Origin: Nitrospinota bacterium
Lineage (GTDB): Bacteria; Nitrospirota; Thermodesulfovibrionia; Thermodesulfovibrionales; UBA1546
DNA: 9,689 nucleotides
NCBI GenBank assembly: GCA_018896985.1
Contig: JAHILQ010000007.1
Coordinates: 1 to 9,689, forward strand
Direction of reading: 5' to 3'
Below, one piece after another: positions 1-7,129 of the stretch. The notes under the pieces are model-generated. The model saw nothing but the letters and a program-made list of their open reading frames with translations. It made no database searches and was not told the DNA's origin. Position 1 is the first letter of the stretch. The number at the start of each line of letters is the position of its first letter. The position numbers and the translations under genes are program-made.

Positions 1-1
1 G

Positions 2-1915
2 AGTGTTTCTTCTATCAACAAAAAATTAGAGGAAGAAATACAGAGAAAGACTTCTTTGCTCAATGAAAGGACCAGGCTTTTGGTATTATTAGAAAGGGCT
101 AACAAAGATCTGAGAGAGCTTGATAAGTTAAAGTCTACTTTCCTGGCTAACATGTCTCACGAACTTCGCACTCCCATGAATGCAATCATCGGTTACACAG
201 ATCTATTAATAGACGGGATTGACGGTCCCATAAACGAAGACCAGGAAAAGAGTCTGAGAAAGGTGGCAACCAATGCAAGACATCTCATTCAATTAATAAA
301 TGACATTCTGGATATCTCCAAGATTGAGGCAGGAAAGATGAAACTATCGCCAAAGGAACTCGATCTAAAATGGCTGGTAGAGACTGTTCTTCATACCTTT
401 GAACCTCAGTTGAAACTCAAAGGACTTTCACTCACTGTAGATATTCCTGATGGATTACCTCTCGCATATGCTGATGAAGACAGGATACGAGAGGTTCTCA
501 TAAATCTTTTGTCAAATGCTGTCAAGTTTACTCATAAAGGTGGCATTACTATTACCGCCATGCTTTCTGAAAGGGGTGTCAAGCCTGGTGAACCACCTCT
601 CTTCATAGAGATATGCGTGGAGGACACAGGGATAGGGATAAGGGAAGAAGACCTCGGTAAAATTTTTGATAAGTTTGTTCAGGCAGACATTACCGCAGTT
701 CGTCTGTATGAAGGCACAGGCCTTGGCCTGAGTATTGCAAGAGGTCTGGTATCGCTGCACAAGGGTATGATTTGGGTGACGAGTAAAGTTGGAGAAGGCA
801 GTAAATTCTACTTCACCCTTCCTTTGAAGAAGGAAATGCTTGAAAAACCTTCTGAGCCATTAATAGAGACGAGGATAGCTGAAGCACTTGCTGATTATTT
901 TGGAAAACCAGTAGAAACTTTTTTAAGAGAGCCGGAGTATGCAGGTAAACCGATAAGATGCTGGGAATATATACGCTGTGGACAGCCCAACTGCCCTGCA
1001 TATGGAAGCATGGAAAGTAGATGCTGGCTGATCATGGGCACTCACTGTTCTGGCATGAAAATAGCAGCCTATCCAGAAAAGGTTGATTTCTGTAAGGGGT
1101 GTGACCTTATTGAGAGTCTCATCACAAAGCACGAAGAGGAATACGAGGAAGATAAAGTTACCAAAGCAGGAGGTATACGAAAGACTATATTGGCTATCGA
1201 TGATAATCCTGATTCTATTGATATCATAAGGAAATGTTTAGGTGATGACTATAAGGTAATTGGCTTCCTCAGTGGTGAAGGGCTAATTGAAAGAGCGAAA
1301 GAGATTAAACCCATGGCCATTACTCTGGATATCATGATGCCACGTAAGGATGGTTGGCAAGTATTACGTGAGCTGAAAGAAGATCCTGAAACACAGGATA
1401 TTCCCGTGATTGTACTTTCGATCGTAGATGACCAGAGATTGGGGTTTAGCCTTGGTGCGACAGATTATATGGTAAAACCAATAGAAAAGCAAGTTCTGTT
1501 ACGAAAACTAAAAAAACTCGAAAAAACAACAAAGATAAAGAGGGTATTAGTAGTTGACAATGATCCAAATACTGTAAGGTCGATTGGTAATGTCCTGGAA
1601 GAAGCGGCATATCAGGTGACAACAGCATATAATAATGAAGATGCGATAAAATCTATACAGGATTTCAGACCTGATCTTATAGTATTGAATCTCACCATAC
1701 CACAGACTGGTTTCGATGTGATTGAGTACCTCAAGACAGAAAAAAGAGCCATGGATATCCCATTGATCGTTCTTACCCAAAAAGATTTAACTGAAAAAGA
1801 GATAGATGAATTGAACGGCAGAATCCAGGGCATATTGAACAAGGTAGTTCTTTCTAAAGAAGACCTTTTGAAAGAGCTTAAAGATGCTATAAACAGGGCG
1901 AGAGAAGTTCAATGA
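2..1915 (+). CDS. Hybrid sensor histidine kinase with two-CW Cys-rich domain and two receiver domains (5' partial)
   Basis: Cytosolic part of a hybrid histidine kinase that should autophosphorylate on His and pass phosphate to its receivers. The frame is open to the window edge, so the true start and any sensor domain lie upstream; a TTG at 56 is not a convincing start. Order seen: a charged coiled coil; HisKA with FLANMSHELRTPMN (phospho-His codon 158-160); HATPase_c with N box NLLSNAVKF, G1 DTGIGI, F box FDKFVQ and G2 GTGLGLSIA; a Cys-rich segment (about 959-1102) with two CW pairs, CPAY and CKGC, matching the two-CW domain; receiver 1 with Asp-Asp (1199-1204), phospho-Asp in LDIMMP (1328-1330) and Lys in VKP (1475-1477); then a degenerate receiver 2 with Asn (1688-1690) at the phosphorylation site. 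It lies 7 nt before a paralogous kinase. The kinase assignment is firm; the signal is unknown. Confidence 0.93.
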   Translation, partial: SVSSINKKLEEEIQRKTSLLNERTRLLVLLERANKDLRELDKLKSTFLANMSHELRTPMNAIIGYTDLLIDGIDGPINEDQEKSLRKVATNARHLIQLINDILDISKIEAGKMKLSPKELDLKWLVETVLHTFEPQLKLKGLSLTVDIPDGLPLAYADEDRIREVLINLLSNAVKFTHKGGITITAMLSERGVKPGEPPLFIEICVEDTGIGIREEDLGKIFDKFVQADITAVRLYEGTGLGLSIARGLVSLHKGMIWVTSKVGEGSKFYFTLPLKKEMLEKPSEPLIETRIAEALADYFGKPVETFLREPEYAGKPIRCWEYIRCGQPNCPAYGSMESRCWLIMGTHCSGMKIAAYPEKVDFCKGCDLIESLITKHEEEYEEDKVTKAGGIRKTILAIDDNPDSIDIIRKCLGDDYKVIGFLSGEGLIERAKEIKPMAITLDIMMPRKDGWQVLRELKEDPETQDIPVIVLSIVDDQRLGFSLGATDYMVKPIEKQVLLRKLKKLEKTTKIKRVLVVDNDPNTVRSIGNVLEEAAYQVTTAYNNEDAIKSIQDFRPDLIVLNLTIPQTGFDVIEYLKTEKRAMDIPLIVLTQKDLTEKEIDELNGRIQGILNKVVLSKEDLLKELKDAINRAREVQ

Positions 1916-1922
1916 ACAATAC

Positions 1923-3599
1923 ATGAGAATTCTCTTAACCCTTCTTTTTATTATCACAATCCCATTCAATGCATGGGGTTATGTGCCCCATGAATATCCT
2001 GCAATCTATGTACATCAGATGGGGTGCATATTCTATCTCATTGCACTCGTTATCTTTTTATGGGTCATTGTCCATAATCGCTTACATAAAGAAATAGGCT
2101 GGAGATACCTTTTTCTTGCAGTAATCTTTTTTATTATATGGGATGTAAATATTCTCATCAGTCGTTTTACAGAGGCATGGTGGCCACCTCAGACAATAGG
2201 GGGCACAGAGGGATGGCAGTATTTCAAAAGGAGGATAAGCATTGAAGGTCCTGAATATATTTATTACCTGGGAAGATGTGATTTTATATTACTCAATTTA
2301 GCGATGCTCTTTTTTTACATTGGGCTAAGAGAGCATCTACAAAAAGAAGAAAAAATATCCCCGGTTTCCGCTGCCGCACTTTTGCCATTACTGCCGATTT
2401 TAATTACAGATATAGCAGGCAATGTCGTATTTATTGTGCTGTCAGTGCTGAGTCTTAATACCAGCATTAAGCTTTACAGAAAAGACAGGGAAAATCCCCT
2501 CTGGCATTACATGGTATGGCTGTCCTCGACGTACTTTATGTTTTCTATCACCAGATCCTTCGGCCATATCTTGAAGAATATCCTAATACCAACAGGAAAC
2601 CAGCAGATTTGGGAAAGTCTTTATCTTGATGCAATTGGCGGAAGTCTGAATACCTCTGTTCGTTTTTTAGTTGCTGCTTTGACTCTTTTCTTTATCTGGA
2701 TATACCGGGGTTACCTGAGAATGTCTGAAGATAAAAAGAAATTAGAGGCCAGTGTTGAAGAAAGTACCAGATTTATAGAGCAATTAGAAAGAGATAAGAC
2801 GGAACTCAAGGAGCTTGATAAATTAAAATCAGCTTTCTTGGCCAATATGTCTCATGAACTTCGTACCCCTATGAATTCAATCATTGGTTATACAGAATTA
2901 TTATTGGATAAAGTTGACGGTACTATAAATAAAGAACAGGAAAAAAGCCTCCAAAAGGTTAAGAATAGCGCCAAGCACCTGCTGCGATTGATCAACGATG
3001 TCCTGAATATATCAAAGATAGAATCAGCAGCAGTAGAAATGGAAATAAAGGAACTCAATATGAAATTATTGATTGAATCTGTTATACCGACATTTGAGCC
3101 ATTGATAAAACAAAAAGGATTGACACTTACTCTTCATCTGAATGAAAAATTACCTGCAGTTTGCGGTGATGAAGATAAAATTAAACAGATTCTGATAAAC
3201 TTATTATCGAATTCTGTCAAATTTACCCATAAGGGTGGAATCACTGTTACAACAAAACTTTCTGATATGGGTATAAATCCTGGAGAACCACCACTTTTTA
3301 TAGAGGTATGTGTAGAGGATACAGGCATAGGGATAAAGGAGGATGACCTCGGTAAGATTTTTGACAAGTTTGTTCAGGTAGATTTTACTTTTGTGCGCCA
3401 GTATGAAGGTACAGGTCTTGGACTGAGCATTGCTAAAGGATTTGTGAAATTGCATAAAGGTATGATATGGGTAACAAGTAAGTATGGAGAGGGAAGTAAA
3501 TTCTGCTTTACCATTCCTTTGAAAAAGGAGATTCTCGCAGAGTATTTTAAACCTGCTATGGAGCCGAAGATGCCTATCAAACTGAAAGAAACTGTATAG
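1923..3599 (+). CDS. Membrane-bound sensor histidine kinase with multi-TM N-terminal sensor
   Basis: Integral-membrane histidine kinase of 558 residues. Residues 1-19 look like a signal peptide or first membrane helix. Hydrophobic segments follow near 35-53, 60-80, 121-136, 148-178, 196-216 and 246-264, then a charged coiled coil (about 268-300). HisKA has phospho-His311 in ANMSHELRTPMN, and HATPase_c has NLLSNSVKF, DTGIGI, FDKFVQ and GTGLGLSIA. There is no receiver domain, so its partner is probably the single receiver 27 nt downstream. The ATG at 1923 is chosen because the hydrophobic leader starts there; the ribosome site is weak, and the 7-nt gap to the preceding stop suggests translational coupling. 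The core (2811-3536) is about 70% identical to that of the preceding kinase. I do not recognise the membrane sensor as a named family; it has short loops plus a Trp-rich stretch (TEAWWPPQ). Confidence 0.92.
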   Translation: MRILLTLLFIITIPFNAWGYVPHEYPAIYVHQMGCIFYLIALVIFLWVIVHNRLHKEIGWRYLFLAVIFFIIWDVNILISRFTEAWWPPQTIGGTEGWQYFKRRISIEGPEYIYYLGRCDFILLNLAMLFFYIGLREHLQKEEKISPVSAAALLPLLPILITDIAGNVVFIVLSVLSLNTSIKLYRKDRENPLWHYMVWLSSTYFMFSITRSFGHILKNILIPTGNQQIWESLYLDAIGGSLNTSVRFLVAALTLFFIWIYRGYLRMSEDKKKLEASVEESTRFIEQLERDKTELKELDKLKSAFLANMSHELRTPMNSIIGYTELLLDKVDGTINKEQEKSLQKVKNSAKHLLRLINDVLNISKIESAAVEMEIKELNMKLLIESVIPTFEPLIKQKGLTLTLHLNEKLPAVCGDEDKIKQILINLLSNSVKFTHKGGITVTTKLSDMGINPGEPPLFIEVCVEDTGIGIKEDDLGKIFDKFVQVDFTFVRQYEGTGLGLSIAKGFVKLHKGMIWVTSKYGEGSKFCFTIPLKKEILAEYFKPAMEPKMPIKLKETV

Positions 3600-3626
3600 T
3601 ATAATGATGTAAGAGGTAGAGGAATT

Positions 3627-4028
3627 ATGCCGAGAAAGATATTGATAGTAGAAGATAATGAGGATAGTCGGGAACTTGTAGTGAAGGTTCTTAAAAACAA
3701 GGGCTATCAGACGATCGAGGCTGCTGATGGAGAAGAGGCATTAGAAAAAGTAGCGGCAGAGAAACCAGACCTGATTTTGTTAGATATATCGATCCCAAAG
3801 ATAGACGGATATGAGGTTGCTAAAAGGCTTAAGGGCCAGGAAGAGTTCAGGGATACCCCTATAGTTGCTTTAACTGCTCATGCAATGAAGGGAGACAGAG
3901 AAAAGGTTATTGCTGCAGGTTTTGAAGGGTATATCACGAAACCTATTAATGTTCGTGAATTACCTAATCAGGTAAAAGCTTATCTAAGGGGTAAATGGGA
4001 GAGCGTCATAGGTGGAGAAGAAGAGTAA
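3627..4028 (+). CDS. Single-domain response regulator (DivK-like receiver)
   Basis: Stand-alone receiver of 133 residues that should take phosphate from a kinase and signal by protein contact, since nothing follows the domain except a short acidic tail. All key residues are present: the acidic pair Glu9-Asp10 (IVEDNED), phospho-Asp53 in LLDISIP, Thr83 in ALTAHAM and Lys105 in TKP. The helix after the Thr (AHAMKGDREKV) resembles DivK and other relay receivers. AGAGG at 3618-3622 precedes the ATG by 4 nt. It lies 27 nt after the membrane kinase, which lacks its own receiver, and its last 17 nt overlap the next gene. Inference: it is the phosphate acceptor for one or both upstream kinases, or a shuttle to the downstream receiver-kinase. 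The domain call is firm; the pairing is not shown by sequence alone. Confidence 0.93.
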   Translation: MPRKILIVEDNEDSRELVVKVLKNKGYQTIEAADGEEALEKVAAEKPDLILLDISIPKIDGYEVAKRLKGQEEFRDTPIVALTAHAMKGDREKVIAAGFEGYITKPINVRELPNQVKAYLRGKWESVIGGEEE

Positions 4029-5079
4029 GATATTGATTGTCGATGACGCTATGGATACAGTAGAACTCTTAAAAAAGAGGTTTCGATCTGAAGGGTATGA
4101 CACTGCAGAGGCCTATAATGGAGAAGAAGCTCTGAATAAAGTACCTGAATATGATCCTGATTTAATTGTTCTTGATGTCATGATGCCAAAGATAGATGGC
4201 TATCAGGTATGCCAAAGGCTTAAGGCTGATGAAAAGACAAAATACATTCCTATTCTCATGCTTACTGCAAAAGGGGAGGTTGAGCATAAGGTGAAAGGGC
4301 TGGATATCGGTGCTGATGACTATATGTCAAAGCCATTTGACTACAAAGAACTCTCCGCACGAGTCAGGTCATTGCTTTCTATTAAGGCAACGCATAAGAA
4401 AAAGGTAGAAGAGGAAAAAACAGGTGCACTGGAACAGATGATGGATCAGGTTGCACACGAGATAAGAAATCCACTCACCTCTATCGGAGGTTTTGCACGC
4501 AAGGTTTTTACAAGGCTCCCTGAAGGTGATCCGAATAAAAAGTATATGCAGATGATTATCGAAGACGTTGCAGTACTGGAGAGTATGATTAAACAACTGA
4601 TCGAACTGAAGTCGTTGTCCATCTCAATGAAAGAGCCATCAAATATAAATGATGTCATTAAAGATTCACTGAAAGTGTTTGAACAGGATGTTATACAAAA
4701 GGCTGTAAACGTTGAAACTGATTTAAAGGATAATCTTCCCTTGATAACTGTTGATAAAAAACTTCTTAAGCGAGCTTTTTGCAATCTTATTAAAAATTCC
4801 ATTGAGGCAATGGAGACCGGTACAAAGGTATTGAAGATTATCAGCAGGTTGAGCGGAGACAATCTTGAATTACAATTTTCTGATACAGGTAAAGGTATCT
4901 CGAAGGATAAGATCAAGAATATCTTCGACCCTTTAGTGACTTCAAAGGTCTATGGCCCCGGTCTTGGCTTGACCTTTGCATTGAAGATAATCCAGGATCA
5001 CAAGGGTACTATTTCTGTTGAAAGTGAATCTGGAAAGGGAACTACTTTTACTATACGGTTACCTGTAAAAAAACCGTGA
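4012..5079 (+). CDS. Soluble receiver-histidine kinase (REC-HisKA-HATPase)
   Basis: Cytosolic protein of 355 residues with the input receiver before the kinase, so kinase activity may be tuned by phosphorylation of its own receiver. Receiver residues: Asp11-Asp12, phospho-Asp55 in VLDVMMP, Thr85 and Lys107 (SKPF). A Lys/Glu-rich linker (about 124-145) leads to HisKA with phospho-His149 in QVAHEIRNPLTSIGG, an NtrB-like H box different from that of the two upstream kinases. HATPase_c has NLIKNSIEAM, DTGKGI (291-296) and GPGLGL (315-320, Pro where Thr is usual). No membrane segment is seen. The start is a GTG inside the preceding receiver gene (17-nt overlap), with GGGAG at 3997-4001 about 10 nt upstream; it gives a standard receiver N-terminus and suggests translational coupling. 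The next possible starts would cut into the receiver. Last gene of the signalling block. Confidence 0.92.
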   Translation: MEKKSKILIVDDAMDTVELLKKRFRSEGYDTAEAYNGEEALNKVPEYDPDLIVLDVMMPKIDGYQVCQRLKADEKTKYIPILMLTAKGEVEHKVKGLDIGADDYMSKPFDYKELSARVRSLLSIKATHKKKVEEEKTGALEQMMDQVAHEIRNPLTSIGGFARKVFTRLPEGDPNKKYMQMIIEDVAVLESMIKQLIELKSLSISMKEPSNINDVIKDSLKVFEQDVIQKAVNVETDLKDNLPLITVDKKLLKRAFCNLIKNSIEAMETGTKVLKIISRLSGDNLELQFSDTGKGISKDKIKNIFDPLVTSKVYGPGLGLTFALKIIQDHKGTISVESESGKGTTFTIRLPVKKP

Positions 5080-5080
5080 A

Positions 5081-5923
5081 CTATTCCTGGAACAACCCTT
5101 TTTGAGGAGTGGAAACTTTAGATTCCTTTACGCGTTTTCTCTTTCTTTCCTTATAGAGACTGCCATAGATCTTTCTGACTTTTTTTACCTGACCACAATT
5201 TATATCACCTTCAGGACAAGGTGCATATAAACAGGCCGGACCTGCTTTCTCAAAAATTATTGGAGCAGCCTTCTTCACAAGGAAGAGCATTTGCTGGGCT
5301 AGATTTCGAATTTCCCATTGAGCACGGTAACAACAACGCAGACGGAAAAAATGAAGGAGTTCACGTGCATTCATTGTGACGATAATCTTCGTCTCTGCAG
5401 CATTTGGGAGCACAAACCGTGCATCCTGATTCGCAGCCTCACCTTTTATGCCTTTTTTATTTAATCTTCCCACAAGAAAATCATACGCCTTCTGTGCCTC
5501 CCACATAAAATGCTCAAAGAACTTTTGGGATTCATGATCCTGAGCTATTGAGGGTGGAATTATGTAGTCGAATGTTGTCTGGCTTCTTATTGGAAACTGA
5601 CCATGGGGTATCGATTGACTGCTCTCAGAAACGTAACGTTGGGATTGCTGCGAATAAGATGCAAGCCGGTGTCTGACAAGTTGATGGGAGCATGCCCTTG
5701 ATATACCTTCAATGGCAAAGGTGAATGACGCATGTTCAATAGGAGTCATGTGCCCTATCTTCACCAGTTTCTCAACAAATGTTTTCTGATCTTTTGACTC
5801 AATCTTTTTCTTCAGCTCTGTAATGTCTGATGGGCTATAACACAACTTTGCAGCCATGGCAATAGTTTCTTCTGGATTCGGGGTATGGCGCAAGAGGATA
5901 ACGTTAAGTTTTGCTTCTGACAT
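5081..5923 (-). CDS. thyX: Flavin-dependent thymidylate synthase ThyX
   Basis: FAD-dependent thymidylate synthase that methylates dUMP to dTMP using methylenetetrahydrofolate as carbon donor and NAD(P)H as reductant; cytosolic homotetramer, unrelated to ThyA. The signature RHR-X7-S is present (residues 84-94, RHRLASYSQQS, then QRY). Also visible are GHMTPIEHASFTFAIEG (57-73), ARFVLP (168-173) and the substrate/flavin region NARELLHFFRLRCC...AQWEIR (185-206). The common NEQS version of the signature reads SQQS here. At 280 residues it is longer than the roughly 220-residue short forms, owing to a Cys-containing tail (CLYAPCPEGDINCG, 231-244) and a basic C-terminal extension (KERKRKRVKESK). The ATG is preceded by AGGGAG 5 nt upstream and a strong promoter about 36 nt upstream. 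It is convergent with the kinase gene, 1 nt apart, and probably monocistronic. Confidence 0.97.
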   Translation of the reverse strand: MSEAKLNVILLRHTPNPEETIAMAAKLCYSPSDITELKKKIESKDQKTFVEKLVKIGHMTPIEHASFTFAIEGISRACSHQLVRHRLASYSQQSQRYVSESSQSIPHGQFPIRSQTTFDYIIPPSIAQDHESQKFFEHFMWEAQKAYDFLVGRLNKKGIKGEAANQDARFVLPNAAETKIIVTMNARELLHFFRLRCCYRAQWEIRNLAQQMLFLVKKAAPIIFEKAGPACLYAPCPEGDINCGQVKKVRKIYGSLYKERKRKRVKESKVSTPQKGLFQE

Positions 5924-5965
5924 ATAAACTCCCTGGTGTTTTTTGAATACTGTTAATTACCAGAT

Positions 5966-5994
5966 ATAATAATTCCGTCCCATAGAGAAGTCAA
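5966..5994 (-). promoter_or_regulatory. Candidate sigma70 promoter of thyX
   Basis: On the minus strand, TTGACT (5994-5989), a 17-nt spacer and TATTAT (5971-5966) match a housekeeping promoter closely. Transcription would start near 5959, giving a leader of about 36 nt that contains the thyX ribosome site AGGGAG (5934-5929). This is a pattern match only. Confidence 0.6.
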
Positions 5995-6024
5995 TTTTTG
6001 GTAACCACTTTTTTGAAGAAGAGC

Positions 6025-6053
6025 TTTACAAAACTATGCTCAATCTGTAATAT
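6025..6053 (+). promoter_or_regulatory. Candidate sigma70 promoter of the CBS-domain gene
   Basis: TTTACA (6025-6030), a 17-nt spacer and TAATAT (6048-6053) give a plausible housekeeping promoter with a start near 6060, about 46 nt before the ATG. An alternative further left (TTGAAT 5943-5948, 16-nt spacer, TATAAT 5965-5970) overlaps the thyX promoter and would give a leader of about 130 nt. Sequence does not say which is used. Confidence 0.4.
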
Positions 6054-6105
6054 TAAACTGAGATAGAGATATATTTTTATAATTTAGTTCAGGAGGAGAA
6101 AAGCC

Positions 6106-6546
6106 ATGAAAGTCAGTGAGATTATGACAAAGCAAGTGTATACCATCGGACCAGACAGTACCTTAAAAGAATGTGCTGATGTCCTGAAAAAGTGCCAGTC
6201 GAATGGCTTGGTGGTTGTGGACGGGGGAAAAACTGTAGGAGTAATCACAAAGGCAGATGTGTTCAAGGCAATCCTGCCACGCTATCCTGATATTATCGAG
6301 GATGAGCGGCATATGACTGACTTCGAGTATATCGAGGAACGCGTCCATAAGCTCTTTGAATTGGAAGTAAAAGAGATAATGGGATCACCTGCTATTACCG
6401 TGAGCAGCGACATGCCCATTATCAGAGCAGGCTCATTGATGATCGTCCGCAGGGTAAAACAGGTTCCTGTAGTTGATGGAGGCAAGCTTGTGGGCATTGT
6501 TACTCTGACCGATATTATTAATGCTCTTCTTGAAAAGATTAAATAA
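6106..6546 (+). CDS. Two-CBS-domain protein
   Basis: Small cytosolic protein of 146 residues made of a CBS pair (Bateman module) and nothing else. CBS1 covers about residues 1-58 (MKVSEIMTKQVYTIGPDSTL, then VGVITKADV) and CBS2 about 86-144 (VKEIMGSPAITVSSDMPI, then LVGIVTLTDIINALLEK), joined by a charged linker of about 28 residues. Such modules usually bind adenine nucleotides (AMP, ATP, SAM or NADH) and regulate another protein; ligand and target cannot be read from this sequence. AGGAGG at 6091-6096 lies 9 nt before the ATG and is one of the strongest ribosome sites in the window. It is divergent from thyX and convergent with the chimeric REC-PanB ORF (21-nt gap), so it is probably transcribed alone. 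The domain call is secure, the role unknown. Confidence 0.93.
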   Translation: MKVSEIMTKQVYTIGPDSTLKECADVLKKCQSNGLVVVDGGKTVGVITKADVFKAILPRYPDIIEDERHMTDFEYIEERVHKLFELEVKEIMGSPAITVSSDMPIIRAGSLMIVRRVKQVPVVDGGKLVGIVTLTDIINALLEKIK

Positions 6547-6567
6547 AAAATAGAGATAGGTTAAGGG

Positions 6568-7089
6568 CTATTTAAAACTATGTTCATCTGATGGGAATAA
6601 GCCGTTTTCAACTTCTTCTTTATACGTTTTGATAGCCCTGAGCACCTCATCCTTAACATTTACATATCTCTTTGCGAACTTTGGCAAGAATCTCTCAAAT
6701 AGTCCTATGACATCATGAAGGACAAGTACCTGTCCATCACAGGAAGGCCCTGCACCTATACCTATTGTAGGAATAGTTAATTCCTTTGTGATCTGCGCTG
6801 CAAGCTCTGCAGGAATCGCTTCAAGAATGAGGGAAAACGCACCTGCATCCTCAGCAATATGTGCCTCTTCTATCAATCTCTCTGCTGCCTCTTTAGTCCT
6901 GCCTTGTATTTTGTATCCACCCATCCTGTGAATGGACTGAGGCGTAAGACCAATATGTGCCATAACAGGAATATCAGACTTTGTCATCGCCCTGATATGC
7001 TCGGCAACCTCAGCACCGAGAATTCTTTTCGCACTCCTGATTACTATAGGCTCATCGTCAACTACCAGTATTTTGATATTCTCAGCCAT
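6568..7089 (-). CDS. Chimeric ORF: response-regulator N-terminus fused to truncated PanB (probably non-functional)
   Basis: Intact 173-codon ORF with two unrelated parts. Residues 1-27 (MAENIKILVVDDEP, then a first helix ending RILGAE) are the start of a receiver domain, without its phospho-Asp. From about residue 25 to the end it is the C-terminal part of ketopantoate hydroxymethyltransferase: HIGLTPQS, GGYKIQGR, a Glu in LILEAIP matching the PanB catalytic base, IGIGAG, DGQVLVLHD, PKFAKRY and the typical ending EEHSFK. About 115 N-terminal PanB residues are absent, including the Asp, Asp and Glu metal ligands and the KIEGG lysine (E. coli numbering 45, 84, 114 and 112). Neither activity should survive. 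The seam falls at GGTGCTGAG (7017-7009), where both parents plausibly read Gly-Ala-Glu. It lies 40 nt after nfnB in the same orientation. A real deletion and an assembly chimera remain open. An automated pipeline would probably call it panB. Confidence 0.85.
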   Translation of the reverse strand: MAENIKILVVDDEPIVIRSAKRILGAEVAEHIRAMTKSDIPVMAHIGLTPQSIHRMGGYKIQGRTKEAAERLIEEAHIAEDAGAFSLILEAIPAELAAQITKELTIPTIGIGAGPSCDGQVLVLHDVIGLFERFLPKFAKRYVNVKDEVLRAIKTYKEEVENGLFPSDEHSFK

Positions 7090-7096
7090 CAGCAAT

Positions 7097-7103
7097 CCCT
7101 CCT
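7097..7103 (-). promoter_or_regulatory. Ribosome binding site that fixes the start of the REC-PanB ORF
   Basis: AGGAGGG on the minus strand (7103-7097) sits 7 nt before the ATG at 7089-7087. A longer frame starting with TTG at 7095 would leave only 1 nt of spacing, so the ATG giving MAENIKILVV is preferred. The site belongs to the original response-regulator gene and shows that its 5' end is intact. Confidence 0.75.
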
Positions 7104-7129
7104 TTTTATTTCTTCTTTATATAATTTAT

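Noticed and set aside
56..58. TTG as the start of the first kinase.
   Set aside because: The frame is open to the window edge and already encodes coiled-coil sequence, and no convincing ribosome site precedes the TTG.
5067..5090. Possible intrinsic terminator for thyX on the minus strand: imperfect hairpin at the stop codon followed by seven T.
   Set aside because: The stem is only 2 plus 3 base pairs around a mismatched internal loop; too weak to list as a terminator.
6545..6576. AAATAG/CTATTT inverted repeat between the convergent CBS and REC-PanB genes.
   Set aside because: Six mostly A-T pairs with a 14-nt loop; expected by chance in AT-rich sequence.
7090..7095. TTG start adding two codons (Met-Leu) to the REC-PanB ORF.
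   Set aside because: It lies 1 nt from the Shine-Dalgarno sequence; the ATG at 7089 has proper 7-nt spacing.
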